Source of the DNA: Bradyrhizobium sp. URHD0069
GTDB taxonomy: Bacteria > Pseudomonadota > Alphaproteobacteria > Rhizobiales > Xanthobacteraceae
DNA length: 64,000 bases
Direction: 5' to 3'
Assembly (NCBI RefSeq): GCF_000701345.1
Contig: NZ_JNIJ01000009.1
Span: 124,001-188,000, forward strand
This document shows, one piece after another, positions 44,807-53,644 of this stretch. Every line of letters starts with the position of its first letter. Position 1 is the first letter of the stretch. A program made the position numbers and the translations under genes. The notes beneath the pieces are model-generated. The model searched no databases. It was not told where the DNA came from and saw nothing but the letters and a program-made list of their open reading frames with translations.

Positions 44807-44923
44807 CGTCATTGCGAGGAGCGAAGCGACGAAGCAATCCATTCTTTCTTTTCAGCGAAATGGATTGCTTCGCGGAGCCTGTCATCGGGCGCGCATTCGC
44901 GCGACCGTTGGCTCGCAATGACG
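44807..44923. repeat. Nested palindromic dispersed repeat (CATTGCGAGGAGCGAAGCGA family)
   Basis: CGTCATTGCGAG (44807-44818) pairs with CTCGCAATGACG (44912-44923), and inside it GAAGCAATCCATT (44831-44843) pairs with AATGGATTGCTTC (44859-44871). I recognise this element as widespread in Rhodopseudomonas and Bradyrhizobium genomes. It can fold as a long double hairpin on either strand. Confidence 0.8.
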
Positions 44924-45015
44924 GTCTGCAAATTGTCTTTGGCTCTTTGAAAACTGAATCAGTTACATGATGCCGTCGCCGGGACGACACCAGGTTGAAG
45001 CGAGCGCCATCCAGC

Positions 45016-45981
45016 CTATTCCGCCGCCTCGATCCACTCCGCCGCACCTCGCCAGAGCGTGTCGCGGTGTTCGGGGCGAAAGAAGCCGAAATGGCCGATC
45101 TTGGCTGCCCCGGCGTCGGCGGGCGCGATGGTCAGGATTTCCGGCTTGATCGAGACAAATCCCGAGCACAGCAGTTCGACCGCCGGTTGTGTCGCCCAGG
45201 GATCATCGGAAAGGCACAGCGCGCGCATCGCTCCGCGGTAGTTCGGAAAATTCTTTAGGCCGCTGAGCGCGGGATCGTCGAACAAATAGCGTTTGCTCAT
45301 GACCCAACTGACCCATTCCAGAAACACGCCTTTCGGCAGATCCTCGCCCAAACCGCTCCAGCCCGGCGCATAGCCCAACAGGCGCGTGAGGGGGCTGCCG
45401 ACGAAATTCAGCATGGCATAGACACGATAGCGTTCCGGCCCGGCCATCAGCTTCCAGTATCCGGCCTGGGCCGCGATCAACAGCGCCCGCGAGACCTCGC
45501 CATTATTGGGAAGCAGTCCAAGCGCCTGGCCGCCGAAGGAATGTCCGATATAGTTGAGCGGCAGGGTTTTGTAACGCCCGCGCATCCAGGCGACGGCGGC
45601 AGAGACATCGAGCGCGGCCCAGTCCGACATCGAGGCCTTGAAGCCGACCAGCGATCTGGGCTGGTTGTAGCCGACCAGCGCCTTCTGCCGGCTATCGCCG
45701 GTGCCGCGGTAGTCGTAGGTCAGGACCGTGCAGCCGCGCCGCGCCAGATAGCCGGCAAAACCCCGGTAGATCTTGCGCGGCACGGCGGTGGCCGAATTGA
45801 TCAGGACGGCCTGGCGCTTCGCCCCGCGGGGCAAAAATAGCGTCGCCCCCAGCAGACATCCGTCCGCAGCGGGGAAGGTGATGTCATCGATGAAAACGTC
45901 GTCCAGCGCAGCCTCCGCCACCCGCGATTTCCCCGCGCTTTCGCGGTCCCTCCAACAAGGGCGATTCGGCTTTTGCCGCAA
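45016..45981 (-). CDS. Alpha/beta hydrolase (COG4757-like predicted esterase)
   Basis: The 321-residue protein has a Ser nucleophile in NYIGHSFGGQALGL near residue 142. It also has the strand LTYDYRGTGDSRQKAL with DYRGxGxS, and the catalytic His in KIGHFGFFRPEHRDTLWRGA near the end. The order and the FFRPEHRDTLW tail match the COG4757 group of predicted esterases. The substrate is unknown. It is divergent from the DAHP synthase gene, 113 bp away. Confidence 0.83.
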   Translation of the reverse strand: MRQKPNRPCWRDRESAGKSRVAEAALDDVFIDDITFPAADGCLLGATLFLPRGAKRQAVLINSATAVPRKIYRGFAGYLARRGCTVLTYDYRGTGDSRQKALVGYNQPRSLVGFKASMSDWAALDVSAAVAWMRGRYKTLPLNYIGHSFGGQALGLLPNNGEVSRALLIAAQAGYWKLMAGPERYRVYAMLNFVGSPLTRLLGYAPGWSGLGEDLPKGVFLEWVSWVMSKRYLFDDPALSGLKNFPNYRGAMRALCLSDDPWATQPAVELLCSGFVSIKPEILTIAPADAGAAKIGHFGFFRPEHRDTLWRGAAEWIEAAE

Positions 45982-46048
45982 GGGCTTGTCTCGGGTATCG
46001 GAAATCCAACTGGCGGACCGTGACCGGCCTGTGTATAACCCGGCTCCG

Positions 46049-46076
46049 CCGCTACCTCCGATAAGTAGCGGTTTTT
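46049..46076 (+). promoter_or_regulatory. Terminator-like hairpin in the leader of the DAHP synthase gene (possible attenuator)
   Basis: CCGCTAC (46049-46055) pairs with GTAGCGG (46065-46071) and is followed at once by TTTTT (46072-46076), all within 19 bases of the ATG and just before the AAGGAG ribosome site. The divergent gene starts at 45981 on the other strand, so this cannot be the terminator of an upstream plus-strand gene. Control by transcription attenuation is the inferred role. A short GTG frame (46020-46064) ends inside the loop. Confidence 0.55.
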
Positions 46077-46094
46077 GTTTAAGGAGTTGACGTC

Positions 46095-47483
46095 ATGTCC
46101 GAGCGGTGGACACCCGACAGCTGGCGCGCCAAGCCGGTCAAGCAAGTACCCGATTATCCCGACGCGAAGGTGTTGGCCGATGTCGAGGCGCAGCTTGCCA
46201 CGTTTCCTCCGCTGGTTTTTGCAGGCGAGGCCCGCAACCTGAAAAAGGCGCTTGCGCGTGTAGCCGCAGGCGAGGCCTTCCTCCTTCAAGGCGGCGACTG
46301 TGCCGAAAGCTTCGCCGAGCATGGCGCCAACAATATCAGGGATTTCTTTCGCGTGCTGCTGCAGATGGCGGTGGTGCTGACCTATGCCGGCGCGGTGCCG
46401 GTGGTGAAGGTCGGGCGCATCGCCGGGCAATTTGCCAAGCCGCGCTCGTCGTCCACCGAAAAGATCGACGGCGTCGAGCTGCCGAGCTACCGCGGCGATA
46501 TCGTCAACGATATCGCGTTCACGGCGGAGTCGCGCATCCCCGATCCGCAGCGCCAGTTGATGGCGTATCGCCAGTCGGCGGCGACGCTAAACCTGCTGCG
46601 CGCCTTTGCGACCGGCGGCTTCGCCAATCTCGGCAGCGTGCACCAGTGGATGCTTGGTTTCCTGAAAGATTCCCCGCAGTCGCGCCGTTACAAGGAGTTG
46701 GCCGATCGCATCTCCGACGCGCTGAACTTCATGCGCGCCTGCGGGCTCGATCTCGAAAGCCACCCCGAGCTGCGGGCCACCGACTTCTACACCAGCCACG
46801 AGGCGCTTTTGCTCGGCTACGAGCAGGCTTTCACACGGGTCGATTCCACGACCGGCGACTGGTACGCGACCTCGGGTCATATGATCTGGATCGGCGACCG
46901 CACCCGCCAGCTCGATCACGGCCATGTGGAATATTTCCGCGGCATCAAGAATCCGATCGGCTTGAAATGCGGTCCCTCGCTCAAGACGGACGAATTGTTG
47001 CGGCTGATCGACGTGCTCAATCCCGACAATGAGCCGGGGCGCCTGACGCTGATCAACCGCCTCGGTTCGGACAAGGTCGGCGATCATCTGCCGCAAACGA
47101 TCCGCGCCGTGCAGCGCGAGGGCCGTGCGGTGGTCTGGTCATGCGATCCGATGCACGGCAACACCATCACCTCGACCAGCGGCTACAAGACCCGTCCATT
47201 CGACCGGATCTTGTCGGAGGTGAAGTCGTTCTTCGCTATCCACGCGGCGGAGGGCACCCACGCCGGCGGCGTCCATCTGGAAATGACCGGCCAGGACGTG
47301 ACCGAATGCATCGGCGGCGCGCGCGCCATCACCGACGAGGACCTCAACGATCGCTATCACACTGTCTGCGATCCCCGTCTCAATGCCGAGCAGTCGATTG
47401 ACATGGCTTTCCTGATCGCGGAATTGCTCAAGCAAGAACGCGGCAGCAAGGTCAAGCCGATGCCGGTCGCGGCGGGACTTTGA
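46095..47483 (+). CDS. aroG: 3-deoxy-7-phosphoheptulonate synthase, class II
   Basis: The 462-residue protein begins [20 protein letters not shown] and has [40 protein letters not shown] and [16 protein letters not shown]. These are the substrate and metal motifs of plant-type class II DAHP synthases. It condenses PEP with erythrose 4-phosphate, the first shikimate step. AAGGAG seven bases before ATG is a strong site. The terminator-like hairpin in the leader suggests regulation. dgkA starts one base after its stop. Confidence 0.95.
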   Translation: MSERWTPDSWRAKPVKQVPDYPDAKVLADVEAQLATFPPLVFAGEARNLKKALARVAAGEAFLLQGGDCAESFAEHGANNIRDFFRVLLQMAVVLTYAGAVPVVKVGRIAGQFAKPRSSSTEKIDGVELPSYRGDIVNDIAFTAESRIPDPQRQLMAYRQSAATLNLLRAFATGGFANLGSVHQWMLGFLKDSPQSRRYKELADRISDALNFMRACGLDLESHPELRATDFYTSHEALLLGYEQAFTRVDSTTGDWYATSGHMIWIGDRTRQLDHGHVEYFRGIKNPIGLKCGPSLKTDELLRLIDVLNPDNEPGRLTLINRLGSDKVGDHLPQTIRAVQREGRAVVWSCDPMHGNTITSTSGYKTRPFDRILSEVKSFFAIHAAEGTHAGGVHLEMTGQDVTECIGGARAITDEDLNDRYHTVCDPRLNAEQSIDMAFLIAELLKQERGSKVKPMPVAAGL

Positions 47484-47484
47484 G

Positions 47485-47838
47485 TTGCTGCGGTTCTGGC
47501 GGGCCACGATCAATACGCGTAACGGCCTGGCCTTTGCTATCCGCTCGGAGCAGGCCATTCGCGAAGAGCTCGTCGCGCTGGCGCTATCCCTGCCATTGGC
47601 ATGGCTGGTCGGCGCCACCACGATGCGTCGCATCGAGCTGGTCGCCGTCGTCGTGCTGGTGCTGGTCGTCGAACTGCTCAACACCGCGATCGAGAAGCTC
47701 GCCGACCGCCTGACGACCGATCACGATCCGCAGATCGGGCGGGTCAAGGATATGGGTTCCGCCGCGGTGGGCGTCGCGCTTGTGATGGCCGGGTTGTTCT
47801 GGCTGTTCGCCATCGCCGAACGCATAGGCGCGATCTAA
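47485..47838 (+). CDS. dgkA: Diacylglycerol kinase
   Basis: From a TTG start the 117-residue protein reads LRFWRATINTRNGLAFAIRS, then EQAIREELVALALSLPLAWL and VELLNTAIEKLADRLTTDHD. This is the three-helix integral diacylglycerol kinase with the catalytic E-x-x-N-T-A-I-E segment. It recycles diacylglycerol to phosphatidate. The start lies one base after the DAHP synthase stop, so translation may be coupled. Confidence 0.93.
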   Translation: MLRFWRATINTRNGLAFAIRSEQAIREELVALALSLPLAWLVGATTMRRIELVAVVVLVLVVELLNTAIEKLADRLTTDHDPQIGRVKDMGSAAVGVALVMAGLFWLFAIAERIGAI

Positions 47839-47882
47839 AGCATGCAATTGCAGTTTGCCCGTGCGCAAGGCACCATCGCTCA

Positions 47883-49640
47883 ATGACCGAACGCGCCGCA
47901 CATTTTACGATCACGCTGGCCCAGCTGAACCCGACGGTCGGCGATGTCATGGGCAACGCCGCCAAGGCGCGCGCCGCCCGCGCGCAGGCGCGTGCCGACG
48001 GTGCCGACCTCGTCATTTTGCCCGAACTGTACATCGCCGGCTATCCGCCGGAAGACCTGGTGCTGAAGCCGGCGTTTCAGGCGGCATGCCGCGCCGCCAT
48101 CGAGGAGCTTGCGCGAGATACCGCCGACGGCGGTCCGGCGATGCTGATCGGCAGTCCCTGGGTCGAGGACGGCAAGCTCTACAACGCCTGTGCCTTGCTG
48201 GACGAAGGCCGCATCGCGGCTATTCGGTTCAAGGCCAACCTGCCGAATTACGGCGTGTTCGATGAAAAGCGCCTGTTCGCGCGCGGGCCTGCCGCGGGAC
48301 CGGTGACCATCCGCGGTATCCGGGTCGGCGTGCCGATTTGCGAGGACATCTGGCTAGAGGAGTCGGAGGACTACGAAAACGTCGTCGAATGCCTGGCGGA
48401 GACCGGTGCGGAAATTCTGGTCGTGCCGAACGGCTCGCCCTACGCGCGGGACAAAAACGACTTGCGGCTGTCGATCGCGGTGGCGCGCGTCACCGAGAGC
48501 GGGCTGCCGCTGATCTATCTCAATCAGATCGGCGGACAGGACGAGCTCGTATTCGACGGCGCATCGTTTGCGTTGAATGCCGATCTTTCGGTGGCGGCGC
48601 AATTGCCGGCTTTCGAAGAAAACATCACGACGTTGCGCTGGATCAAGACTGACACCGGCTGGCGCTGCAGCGGACCCGTGTCGCCCGTCGTCGATGGCGA
48701 CAGGGGCGACTACGCGGCTTGCGTGCTGGGGCTGCGCGACTATGTCGGGAAAAACGGATTTCCCGGCGTGCTGTTGGGCATATCCGGCGGCATCGACTCC
48801 GCGCTGTGCGCGGCGATTGCGGTCGATGCGCTGGGGGCGGAGCGCGTTCGCGGGGTGATGCTGCCGTTCCGGTTCACCGCGCAGGTGTCGCTCGATGACG
48901 CAGCAAAACTCGCGAGCAAGCTCGGCATCCGCTATGAGGTGCTGCCGATCGCGCAGGCGGTGAACGGCTTTGAAGAGATTTTATCTGGTATCTTCGCCGG
49001 CCTGCCGCGCGATATCACCGAAGAGAACCTGCAGGCACGCACACGCGGCACGCTGCTGATGGCGATCTCCAACAAAACCGGGGCGATGGTGGTCACCACG
49101 GGCAACAAGTCGGAAATGTCGGTGGGCTACGCCACGCTCTATGGCGACATGAACGGCGGCTTCAACCCGATCAAGGATATCTACAAGACCGAAGTGTTTC
49201 GGCTTTCGAGCCTGCGCAATTCATGGAAGCCGGACGGCGCGCTCGGCCCATCCGGCGAAGTCATTCCGGTCAACATCATCACCCGGCCGCCGACCGCGGA
49301 ACTGCGCGAAAACCAGACCGATCAGGATTCGTTGCCGCCCTACGGGGTGCTCGATGCGATCCTGGAACGGCTGGTCGAGCGGGAGGAGCCGCTGGCGTCG
49401 ATCGTGGCCGCGGGGTTTGACCGCGAGGTAGTGGCGCGGATCGATCGCCTCCTCAACGTCGCCGAGTACAAGCGGCGGCAGGCCGCGCCGGGTGTCAAGG
49501 TGACACAGAAGAATTTCGGCCGCGACCGCCGCTATCCCATCACCAATCGCTTTCGCGATATGGGCGAAGGGCTGCCCAAACCCGACGACAAGCTGGTGGC
49601 GCGCGCGAGCCGCGGATCGGCGGAAGCGTTTGACGGATAG
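47883..49640 (+). CDS. nadE: Glutamine-dependent NAD+ synthetase
   Basis: The 585-residue protein (start at ATG 47883; the frame is open upstream only as a shadow of dgkA) has an N-terminal nitrilase domain. Its triad lies in LPELYIAGYPPEDL (Glu), KANLPNYGVFDEKR (Lys) and VGVPICEDIW (Cys). The C-terminal synthetase domain has the PP-loop LGISGGIDSALCAAIAVDAL and TTGNKSEMSVGYATLYGDM. It makes NAD from deamido-NAD using ammonia channelled from glutamine. Confidence 0.95.
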   Translation: MTERAAHFTITLAQLNPTVGDVMGNAAKARAARAQARADGADLVILPELYIAGYPPEDLVLKPAFQAACRAAIEELARDTADGGPAMLIGSPWVEDGKLYNACALLDEGRIAAIRFKANLPNYGVFDEKRLFARGPAAGPVTIRGIRVGVPICEDIWLEESEDYENVVECLAETGAEILVVPNGSPYARDKNDLRLSIAVARVTESGLPLIYLNQIGGQDELVFDGASFALNADLSVAAQLPAFEENITTLRWIKTDTGWRCSGPVSPVVDGDRGDYAACVLGLRDYVGKNGFPGVLLGISGGIDSALCAAIAVDALGAERVRGVMLPFRFTAQVSLDDAAKLASKLGIRYEVLPIAQAVNGFEEILSGIFAGLPRDITEENLQARTRGTLLMAISNKTGAMVVTTGNKSEMSVGYATLYGDMNGGFNPIKDIYKTEVFRLSSLRNSWKPDGALGPSGEVIPVNIITRPPTAELRENQTDQDSLPPYGVLDAILERLVEREEPLASIVAAGFDREVVARIDRLLNVAEYKRRQAAPGVKVTQKNFGRDRRYPITNRFRDMGEGLPKPDDKLVARASRGSAEAFDG

Positions 49641-49644
49641 GTGA

Positions 49645-49715
49645 GAGCATGATCCGGAAAAGCGGGACCGGTTTTCCTCCGGACCACGCGAAGCGCCTGC
49701 CCGGAGATCATGCTC
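49645..49715. repeat. Dispersed palindromic repeat GAGCATGATC
   Basis: GAGCATGATC (49645-49654) and GATCATGCTC (49706-49715) are perfect outer arms. The centre carries CGGAAAAGCGGGACCGGTTT and TCC, the core of a repeat I recognise from Bradyrhizobium intergenic regions. It sits between the convergent nadE and DUF2865 genes and could act as a bidirectional terminator. Confidence 0.75.
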
Positions 49716-49736
49716 AAACGAGATGAGAATCAGAAC

Positions 49737-50882
49737 CTAGCGCGCGGGGATAAAGGTCGGACCCACCGAACGGATCGGCTTGCTATCCGATGCGGTACCG
49801 GTTGAAGGCGCTGGTTCTGCCGGCGCGTCGGAGGCCGGCGTGCTTGCTGTCGTACCTGCGGGCGCAGCACCCTTCTTGGCAGGGGCGGGAGCTGTCTTCG
49901 ACGGCGGACGCGACATCTTCTTCGCGCTCTCTTCGGTGACGATGATGTCGCCCTGTTGCTCGGCGGCGGCTTTGTCGTCGATGCTCTTCAGTGCGTCGGA
50001 CCAGGTCTGGCCAGCAGCCTTGCAGGCACAAGACGGATTGAACTCCTGACGGTAGCGAAACGCATTCGGAGACGACGAATAGGGCTGGCCGTTGATCGAC
50101 ACCGCCTGGTTCATGTCTTCGCCGGGGTTGCGATAGGTGAAGAGCGTCGCCTCCGCCGCCGGGCAGAGATTTTTGCAGGTCCTCTCGTCATCGGGGAAGC
50201 GGGCGGGCACGGTGGCGAACGAGATCGGGAAGTAAGCGCCGTCGCAGGAGCGGACGCAGACCGTGCGATAGGTGCCGGATTGCGGGCCGAGGTCGGCGCT
50301 GAGCGGGGCTGGATTGTTGTTGGTACCGAACAGATTCTCCAGAAAACTGCCCGGGCCGCGCGCCGCGTTGGCATATTGCGGCCCGCAATTATTCTGCCCG
50401 AGCGCCAGCAGGACCGAGCGGCGTTGATTTTCGCGATCGGCGCCGGCAAAGCCGCCCCCGCGCAGCCGCTCAAGGCTGGTGGTGATCTGATCCAGATTGG
50501 CGCGCATCTGCTGAATTTGGTTGTTGACCGGACCGCATTGCGCCGACTGGCCGCTGAACAGCGAGAAGAATCCGGAACTGTCGCAGCCCATCCGCTTGGC
50601 CTGCGACGTGACGCGATCGAGCTCACCCTGCTGTTTGGCAGCCGCCTCCTGGTAGCGGCGGATTTGGTCGTCCTTGGCCGGGTCGCCGCTGCTGCCGCGG
50701 TCGATGGTCGCCAGTTGCGCTTCCAGCCGCAGGCACATCGGATTGACGGCCGGTCCCTGTTGCTGTGGCGGCGCACCGGGCGGATTCTGCGCCCAGGCGT
50801 CAACGCTCAGCGCGCTTACGCCAAGTAGCGCAGCGCAGGCCAGGATGCAGCGGGAGAGGGCAGTCATCAGCGTTTCAGGCAT
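49737..50882 (-). CDS. DUF2865 secreted protein
   Basis: The 381-residue protein has a signal peptide (about 31 residues, ending VDAWAQ) and a helical region with several Cys (MCLRLEAQLATIDRG, KRMGCDSSGFFSLFSGQSAQ). The DUF2865 core is RTVCVRSCDGAYFPISFATV, CPAAEATLFTYRNPGEDMNQ and FNPSCACKAAGQTW. The C-terminus is Pro/Ala/Lys-rich and disordered. The family is restricted to alphaproteobacteria, is periplasmic and of unknown function. An ATG five codons later is an equal candidate for the start. Confidence 0.84.
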   Translation of the reverse strand: MPETLMTALSRCILACAALLGVSALSVDAWAQNPPGAPPQQQGPAVNPMCLRLEAQLATIDRGSSGDPAKDDQIRRYQEAAAKQQGELDRVTSQAKRMGCDSSGFFSLFSGQSAQCGPVNNQIQQMRANLDQITTSLERLRGGGFAGADRENQRRSVLLALGQNNCGPQYANAARGPGSFLENLFGTNNNPAPLSADLGPQSGTYRTVCVRSCDGAYFPISFATVPARFPDDERTCKNLCPAAEATLFTYRNPGEDMNQAVSINGQPYSSSPNAFRYRQEFNPSCACKAAGQTWSDALKSIDDKAAAEQQGDIIVTEESAKKMSRPPSKTAPAPAKKGAAPAGTTASTPASDAPAEPAPSTGTASDSKPIRSVGPTFIPAR

Positions 50883-51035
50883 ATCCGGCCATTAGAAGGA
50901 TTCCGCGCAAAGGCTGCAAAGCCGGGAGGCACGGCCAACGCGGTTTCACATACCCGCTTCTCGGGGCATCGTCACGTCGTTTCCGGGGCGCCGATGTGGC
51001 GGATCGGCCGCCCGCGATCTTGCGGGGCAGACGAT

Positions 51036-51341
51036 TCAGCGCTGGCAGGTAATTGCGACGTATTCGCTGCAACCGGCATGATTGCAGCTCTCACCTGCGG
51101 TGGGGACCGACCCCGTGATCTCATCTGGCTCGACGCGCCGGTAAGCCGAGGCCTGGGCGAAATCCCGCGACTGGCAATAGGACCGGGCGGCATGCGCGCC
51201 GCATTTTTCGCCCCTGGCGAGGCACTGGTCGATACCGTAGCTGTCAGCCTGGTTGGCGATGATGAAGACGCGGCTATCGGCCCGCGCAGCCGAGGTGGCG
51301 AGCAGGAGCACACAGGCCAAAAGTGCTGATGGGGATCGCAT
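51036..51341 (-). CDS. Small secreted six-cysteine protein
   Basis: The 101-residue protein has a signal peptide (LLACVLLLATSAARA) and a mature part with Cys in DQCLARGEKCGAHAARSYCQ, ESCNHAGCSEYVAITCQR, probably three disulfides. The pattern RVFIIANQADSYGIDQC is one I associate with conserved rhizobial hypothetical proteins. A TTAACCAT element lies about 60 bp upstream (51400-51407). Confidence 0.7.
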   Translation of the reverse strand: MRSPSALLACVLLLATSAARADSRVFIIANQADSYGIDQCLARGEKCGAHAARSYCQSRDFAQASAYRRVEPDEITGSVPTAGESCNHAGCSEYVAITCQR

Positions 51342-51613
51342 TGTGCACCGAGAACGAGGGGACCAGCCTCATTCGATAAACCCGAAACATTAACAATGAT
51401 TAACCATGGCGGGGCGGGCCGTTTGGTGCCCCAAGCAGGCTTTTCTGAGGCACTTGACGCAATCCCCTCAGCTGGCCCATGGTATTCCACATGAACGGTT
51501 TCCTCGCCATTTGCGGCATTTGCCGCGAGATTATGAGCTAGCGATTCGCTGGCTGAGGCCGTCTTTTCTCACGTGAGATCATTGGACGCCCGGCCGCAAG
51601 GGACGGGATATCC

Positions 51614-53017
51614 ATGCATTTGAGCCTCTACGATACGTTGAACAGGGAAAAGCGGCCATTCGTGCCGCTCGATCCGGCAAACGTGCGCATGTATGTCTGC
51701 GGACCCACGGTCTACGACTTCGCCCATATCGGCAACGCGCGCCCGGTGATTGTGTTCGACGTGCTGTTCCGGCTGTTGCGCCATCTCTACGGCGCCGATC
51801 ACGTCAAATATGTTCGCAACATCACCGACGTCGAGGACAAGATCAACGACCGTGCCGCGCGGGATTTTCCCGGCCTGCCGCTGAACGAAGCTATTCGCAA
51901 AGTCACCGAACTGACCGAAAAACAGTTTCACGACGATGTCGATGCACTCGGCTGCCTGCGCCCGACGGTCGAGCCGCGCGCTACCGAGCATATCGCGGAA
52001 ATGCGCACCATCATCGACAAGCTGGTGCAGGGCGGTTTTGCCTATGTCGCCGAAGACCACGTGCTGTTCTCGCCACAGGCGATGAATGCGGCGAATTCGA
52101 TTTTGCCGCGTTATGGCACGCTCGCCAACCGCTCGCTGGATGAGATGATCGCGGGCGCGCGCGTCGATGTCGCGCCCTACAAGCGCGATGCCACCGATTT
52201 CGTGCTGTGGAAGCCGTCGAAGCCGGGCGAACCGTCATGGCCATCGCCGTCAGGGATCAAGGCCGAGGGCCGTCCGGGCTGGCACGTCGAGTGCTCGGCG
52301 ATGGCCTGGAAACATCTCGGCGAGCAGTTCGACATCCATGGCGGCGGCATCGATCTGGTTTTTCCGCACCACGAGAACGAGCTCGCGCAAAGCTGCTGCG
52401 CTTTCCACGAGAGTCGCATGGCGAATGTCTGGATGCACAACGGCTTCCTGCAGGTCGAAGGCGACAAGATGTCGAAGAGCCTCGGCAATTTCGTCACCAT
52501 CAGGGATTTGCTGGCCGATTGGCCAGGTGAAGTGCTGCGTCTCAACATGCTGAAGACGCACTACCGATCGCCGATCGACTGGACGCTGAAGGGCGTGGAA
52601 GAAAGCGCGAAGACACTTGACGACTGGTATTGGGTCGCCGCGGATGTGAAGGGCGAACGGCCATCTGACGCTGTTGTCGAAGCGCTGTCGGACGATTTGA
52701 ACACGCCGCAGATGATCGCCTTGTTGCACAGTCTGCGGAACAACGCGGCTTCCGGAAACGACCGAGACCGCAGCGAGTTTGCTGCTTCCTTGCGGTTTCT
52801 CGGTTTCCTGTCCGAGAGTGCGGCGCAATGGAAGAGCCGGAAACAGCAAGCGAGTGGGATCGACATGAAAAAAGTCGATAGTCTCATCTCAGATCGTACC
52901 GCCGCTCGTGCGCGAAAAGACTTCAAGGAATCCGATCGTATCCGCGACGAACTCGCTGCAATGGGTGTCGTCATCAAGGATTCCAAGGAAGGCACCACAT
53001 GGGAGATTGCGCGATGA
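51614..53017 (+). CDS. cysS: Cysteinyl-tRNA synthetase
   Basis: The 467-residue enzyme has [20 protein letters not shown] (zinc Cys and HIGN), [34 protein letters not shown], the zinc-site segment [16 protein letters not shown] and [15 protein letters not shown] (KMSKS). This is a complete class I CysRS. Its stop overlaps the start of the small membrane peptide (ATGA), and the operon continues to cimA. Confidence 0.96.
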   Translation: MHLSLYDTLNREKRPFVPLDPANVRMYVCGPTVYDFAHIGNARPVIVFDVLFRLLRHLYGADHVKYVRNITDVEDKINDRAARDFPGLPLNEAIRKVTELTEKQFHDDVDALGCLRPTVEPRATEHIAEMRTIIDKLVQGGFAYVAEDHVLFSPQAMNAANSILPRYGTLANRSLDEMIAGARVDVAPYKRDATDFVLWKPSKPGEPSWPSPSGIKAEGRPGWHVECSAMAWKHLGEQFDIHGGGIDLVFPHHENELAQSCCAFHESRMANVWMHNGFLQVEGDKMSKSLGNFVTIRDLLADWPGEVLRLNMLKTHYRSPIDWTLKGVEESAKTLDDWYWVAADVKGERPSDAVVEALSDDLNTPQMIALLHSLRNNAASGNDRDRSEFAASLRFLGFLSESAAQWKSRKQQASGIDMKKVDSLISDRTAARARKDFKESDRIRDELAAMGVVIKDSKEGTTWEIAR

Positions 53018-53127
53018 GCCGCCCTGACACACCTTTCCCAAAGCATTGGCGCTATTACATCGTTCTCAAATGGGTCGTCATCGCGGCAGCCGTGGTGCTT
53101 GCGCTAAAACTATTTGGGGTATTTTGA
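53014..53127 (+). CDS. 37-residue single-pass membrane peptide
   Basis: ATG overlaps the cysS TGA, and the frame reads [20 protein letters not shown], then [16 protein letters not shown] before TGA at 53125-53127. It has a basic, aromatic N-terminus and one helix of about 20 residues that reaches the end. The translational coupling with cysS and a position 4 bp before the GNAT gene argue for a real gene. Function is unknown. Confidence 0.65.
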   Translation: MSRPDTPFPKHWRYYIVLKWVVIAAAVVLALKLFGVF

Positions 53128-53131
53128 AGCG

Positions 53132-53644
53132 ATGGGACAGACGCTGCCCAAGCCGGCTTTGCGACCATTCCTTGCGGCGGATACGCCGGTGTTGGCGGCG
53201 ATCTTCGTGGCCTCAATCGAGGAACTGACCGGCGACGACTATAACGAAGCGCAGCAGGAAGCCTGGGCGAGCGCCGCGGACGACGAAGAACAATTCGGCA
53301 AGCGTCTTGCCGGCGAACTCACGCTGATCGCGACGCTGCGGAATGCGCCGGTCGGGTTTGCCGCGCTAAAGGGCGCCGATCATATCGACATGCTCTACGT
53401 TCACCCCAGCGCCGCCCGGCAGGGCGTGGCATCGATGCTGTGCGAGGCGCTGGAAAAACTCGCCGGCGGACGCGGCGTGAAGAGTCTTACCGTCGATGCC
53501 AGCGACAATGCGCAGGAGTTTTTCTCCAAGCGCGGATATGTCGCCAAGCAGCGCAACACCGTGACGATCAACGGCGAATGGCTTGCCAACACCACGATGC
53601 AGAAGACGCTGGCCGACGGCGCTGCGCCGGGAGGTCCGAAATGA
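53132..53644 (+). CDS. GNAT-family acetyltransferase
   Basis: The 170-residue protein (from ATG 53132) has GADHIDMLYVHPSAARQGVA, then SMLCEALEKLAGG (acetyl-CoA loop R-Q-G-V-A) and DASDNAQEFFSKRGYVAKQR, the standard end of a GNAT fold resembling YafP-like proteins. Substrate is unknown. It overlaps the cimA start by four bases, making a coupled cysS-peptide-GNAT-cimA string. Confidence 0.86.
   Translation: MGQTLPKPALRPFLAADTPVLAAIFVASIEELTGDDYNEAQQEAWASAADDEEQFGKRLAGELTLIATLRNAPVGFAALKGADHIDMLYVHPSAARQGVASMLCEALEKLAGGRGVKSLTVDASDNAQEFFSKRGYVAKQRNTVTINGEWLANTTMQKTLADGAAPGGPK

Larger units (their letters stand above)
44073..45015. other. Repeat-filled intergenic region
   Basis: About 940 bp without a true gene. 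It holds a 22 bp tandem duplication (44340-44383), a long inverted repeat (44628-44719) and a nested palindrome (44807-44923). Open frames in it, such as 44271-44540 with the GCGGRGSVGRA and KPCGPGTRCWCQVGG motifs, look to me like the spurious frames that recur in Bradyrhizobium intergenic repeats and not like genes. Confidence 0.6.

Noticed and set aside
47601-47882. N-terminal extension of the nadE frame
   Set aside because: It is a shifted-frame reading of dgkA; the nitrilase domain begins at ATG 47883.
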